The position numbers were made by a program, and so were the translations under genes. DNA of 13,722 nucleotides, from NCBI GenBank assembly GCA_019423005.1, contig JAHZCF010000112.1:1-13722 (forward strand), written 5' to 3'. This stretch comes from Haemophilus sp. (GTDB lineage Bacteria > Pseudomonadota > Gammaproteobacteria > Enterobacterales > Pasteurellaceae). The notes under the pieces are model-generated. The model searched no databases. It was not told the DNA's origin and was given only the letters and a program-made list of their open reading frames with translations. This document shows, in pieces, positions 12,722-13,722 of the stretch (positions are counted from its first letter, which is position 1; the number at the start of each line of letters is the position of its first letter).

Positions 12722-13279
12722 TTATTGTTTAAATAAATTACCCACATTAGGCACTTGAGCTTCATTCTGAGGAATATCAAAAAATGTTCCTTTCTGGAAA
12801 TTAAACAAGTTTGCAATTAAATTTGACGGGAACATTTCCACAGCATTGTTATACTCTTCAACTGCTGAATTATAAGTACGTCTTGCTGCAGAAATTTGCT
12901 CTTCCACGTCACTAAGTGTGGTCTGAATTTGCAAAAGATTTTGATTGGCTTTCAGATCCGGATAATTTTCTAGACGAACCTGTAAATGACGCAATAAACC
13001 CGAAATCTCATTATTGAGTTGGAATTTTTCACTTGTAGAATGGGCTGATTTAGCACTTTCACGTAACGTCACGATACGCTCAAGCAGGCTACGCTCATGC
13101 GACATATATTCCTTGGCGGTGGCGACAAGGTTTGGCAATAAATCATAACGACGTTTCAACTGAACATCTACACTGGCTTCAACACTACTCACCTGATTAC
13201 GTTTTCTAATCAATTTGTTATACATTGAAATAGTGAAAGCTAAACCGAGAAGGACAATACCTACAACTATATTCATCAT
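12722..13279 (-). CDS. lemA: LemA family protein
   Basis: A 185-aa protein with one N-terminal hydrophobic helix (about 2-19) and a predominantly helical body. Family motifs: MYNKLIRKRNQV (19-30), VDVQLKRRYDLLPNLV (37-52), KEYMSHER (56-63), then SAARRTYNSAVEEYNN and the FPSNLIANLF segment toward the C-terminus. LemA proteins are widespread, probably anchored with the N-terminus outside or in the periplasm, and their function is not established. Two adjacent ATGs (13277-13279 and 13274-13276) both follow GGAG at usable distance; the first is used here. A promoter with an FNR box at -61.5 lies upstream. Despite the symbol, it is unrelated to the Pseudomonas GacS sensor kinase formerly called LemA. 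Confidence 0.88.
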   Translation of the reverse strand: MMNIVVGIVLLGLAFTISMYNKLIRKRNQVSSVEASVDVQLKRRYDLLPNLVATAKEYMSHERSLLERIVTLRESAKSAHSTSEKFQLNNEISGLLRHLQVRLENYPDLKANQNLLQIQTTLSDVEEQISAARRTYNSAVEEYNNAVEMFPSNLIANLFNFQKGTFFDIPQNEAQVPNVGNLFKQ

Positions 13280-13297
13280 TATTTCTCCATAGAAAAT

Positions 13298-13320
13298 TTC
13301 CCCTACTCAGTATAGGGAAA
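13298..13320 (-). promoter_or_regulatory. lemA -10 element inside an imperfect inverted repeat
   Basis: On the minus strand TATACT (13309-13314) is a good -10, predicting a start near 13302 and a 23-nt leader with GGAG. No clear -35 is present. The -10 is bracketed by near-complementary arms (TTTCCCTA on one side, TAGGGGAAA on the other), which could be a repressor operator or only a chance palindrome. Confidence 0.5.
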
Positions 13321-13356
13321 AGCACAATAAAATCTATTCACTTAGACAATATTTTG

Positions 13357-13370
13357 TTGATAAAAATCAA
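13357..13370. promoter_or_regulatory. FNR box, proximal to lemA
   Basis: TTGATAAAAATCAA is a perfect match to the FNR consensus TTGAT-N4-ATCAA. Its centre (13363.5) is 61.5 bp upstream of the start predicted from TATACT, a classical class I activator position. It suggests that oxygen limitation induces the lemA-DUF3137 unit. Confidence 0.75.
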
Positions 13371-13419
13371 TAAAACCAAGAATTTAGTTTTATTCACTTC
13401 CCCCATTCATATCACCCAA

Positions 13420-13428
13420 AAGTGCGGT
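13420..13428 (+). repeat. DNA uptake signal sequence (USS core)
   Basis: Exact AAGTGCGGT followed by CAATATT, between the two FNR boxes of the lemA divergent region. Confidence 0.9.
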
Positions 13429-13519
13429 CAATATTCACGAAGTTTTTCTGAGCCCAAATCCTTACTTTATTATTATGATTTAGTGTACAAAAAATGGACT
13501 CCAAGTGAAGGTGACGTCA

Positions 13520-13538
13520 ATAAATAACAATCATTCTC
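13520..13538. promoter_or_regulatory. Possible Fur box in the divergent region
   Basis: ATAAATAACAATCATTCTC matches the Fur consensus at 13 of 19 positions by hand count, including the contiguous AATCATT core. It lies about 108 bp upstream of the start predicted for the right-end gene, which is rather far for direct repression, so the target is uncertain. Confidence 0.4.
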
Positions 13539-13597
13539 AATAACCAAGTAAAAACAATCACTTACCCACTTATTTTGTAAGGAAAATAAGGGTATTT

Positions 13598-13639
13598 TTG
13601 ATTACGATCAAATAAATTTCCCGCATCAAGGCATATCAT
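13598..13639 (+). promoter_or_regulatory. FNR-dependent (class II) promoter of the right-end gene
   Basis: TTGATTACGATCAA (13598-13611) is a perfect FNR box. A -10 TATCAT lies at 13634-13639, placing the predicted start near 13646 and the FNR box centre at exactly -41.5, replacing the -35. This is the textbook architecture for FNR-activated anaerobic promoters. The leader to ATG 13684 is about 38 nt. Confidence 0.78.
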
Positions 13640-13683
13640 AGCTAGATTAACCATACAAGTAACGTGCCAATTGGAGTGATTAT

Positions 13684-13722
13684 ATGCAACGAAGTGATGG
13701 ATTATTTTCTGCTTTAGCAGAA
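13684..13722 (+). CDS. N-terminus of an unidentified gene (cut by window edge)
   Basis: The last 13 codons read MQRSDGLFSALAE and run off the right edge. The ATG at 13684 follows GGAG (13673-13676) by 7 nt, and the upstream FNR-type promoter supports a real gene. I do not recognise the product from 13 residues. There is no signal peptide-like stretch so far. Anaerobic induction, perhaps with iron control, is inferred from the upstream sites. Confidence 0.65.
   Translation, partial: MQRSDGLFSALAE

Larger units (their letters stand above)
13280..13683. other. 404-bp divergent regulatory region without a gene
   Basis: This region contains no open frame that I consider coding. It holds the lemA -10, two FNR boxes, a Fur-like site, one uptake signal (13420-13428) and the promoter of the right-end gene. 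It also has an 8-bp inverted repeat (AATAAAAC 13369-13376 with GTTTTATT 13387-13394) that abuts the proximal FNR box. The stretch 13439-13519 shows nothing I can name. Confidence 0.7.

Noticed and set aside
12523..12732. Plus-strand 69-codon open frame across the start of the DUF3137 gene
   Set aside because: It is antisense to a co-directional two-gene unit, and no motif or initiation signal supports it.
12915..12923. AAGTGTGGT resembling an uptake signal in lemA
   Set aside because: It has one mismatch at a core position, so it was not counted as an uptake signal.

Overview
The window looks like chromosomal DNA of a Pasteurellaceae bacterium of the Haemophilus/Aggregatibacter/Pasteurella branch. 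It is AT-rich and carries nine exact copies of the 9-bp Haemophilus-type DNA uptake signal (AAGTGCGGT or its complement). The tRNA-Thr/Tyr/Gly/Thr/EF-Tu cluster, coaA, gyrB and a pgtP-type transporter all have strongly gammaproteobacterial sequences. The species cannot be fixed from the window alone; a Haemophilus of the H. parainfluenzae or H. haemolyticus type is a reasonable guess.

Layout. (1) 1-592, minus strand: a strong promoter with a GC-rich discriminator drives tRNA-Thr(TGT), tRNA-Tyr, tRNA-Gly(TCC), tRNA-Thr(GGT) and then the first codons of an EF-Tu gene, the same order as E. coli thrU-tyrU-glyT-thrT-tufB. (2) 756-1691, plus: coaA, pantothenate kinase, starting at GTG. (3) 1731-7615, minus: a haem-acquisition locus. 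An outer-membrane TonB-dependent receptor closely resembling Neisseria HmbR (haemoglobin receptor) is followed by two overlapping ABC half-transporters of the CydD/CydC type. A hairpin-plus-T-tract between receptor and ABC genes should reduce read-through. The coaA and ABC transcription units converge on a shared bidirectional terminator. (4) 7780-10206, minus: gyrB, ended by a terminator built from two inverted uptake signals. (5) 10403-11758, plus: an organophosphate:phosphate antiporter most like PgtP, divergent from gyrB, with its own strong promoter and paired direct repeats in the leader. (6) 11823-13279, minus: a LemA-family gene and a DUF3137 gene as a two-gene unit. (7) 13684-13722, plus: the first 13 codons of an unidentified gene. 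The 404-bp divergent region between (6) and (7) holds two perfect FNR boxes, a Fur-box-like sequence and an uptake signal.

How it may fit together. The receptor would take haem from haemoglobin across the outer membrane using TonB energy. The adjacent exporter-fold ABC pair is a candidate for moving haem or a haem-related compound across the inner membrane, an unusual partner for such a receptor. The receptor carries an in-frame run of seven G (minus strand) in the plug region, the sort of tract that phase-varies in neisserial hmbR, and has CRP-like and weaker Fur-like sites upstream. At the right end, the two FNR boxes sit exactly at -61.5 and -41.5 from plausible -10 elements, predicting anaerobic control of both the lemA unit and the incoming gene. 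The housekeeping genes look intact and ordinary; the haem locus and the FNR-controlled divergent region are the parts worth attention.
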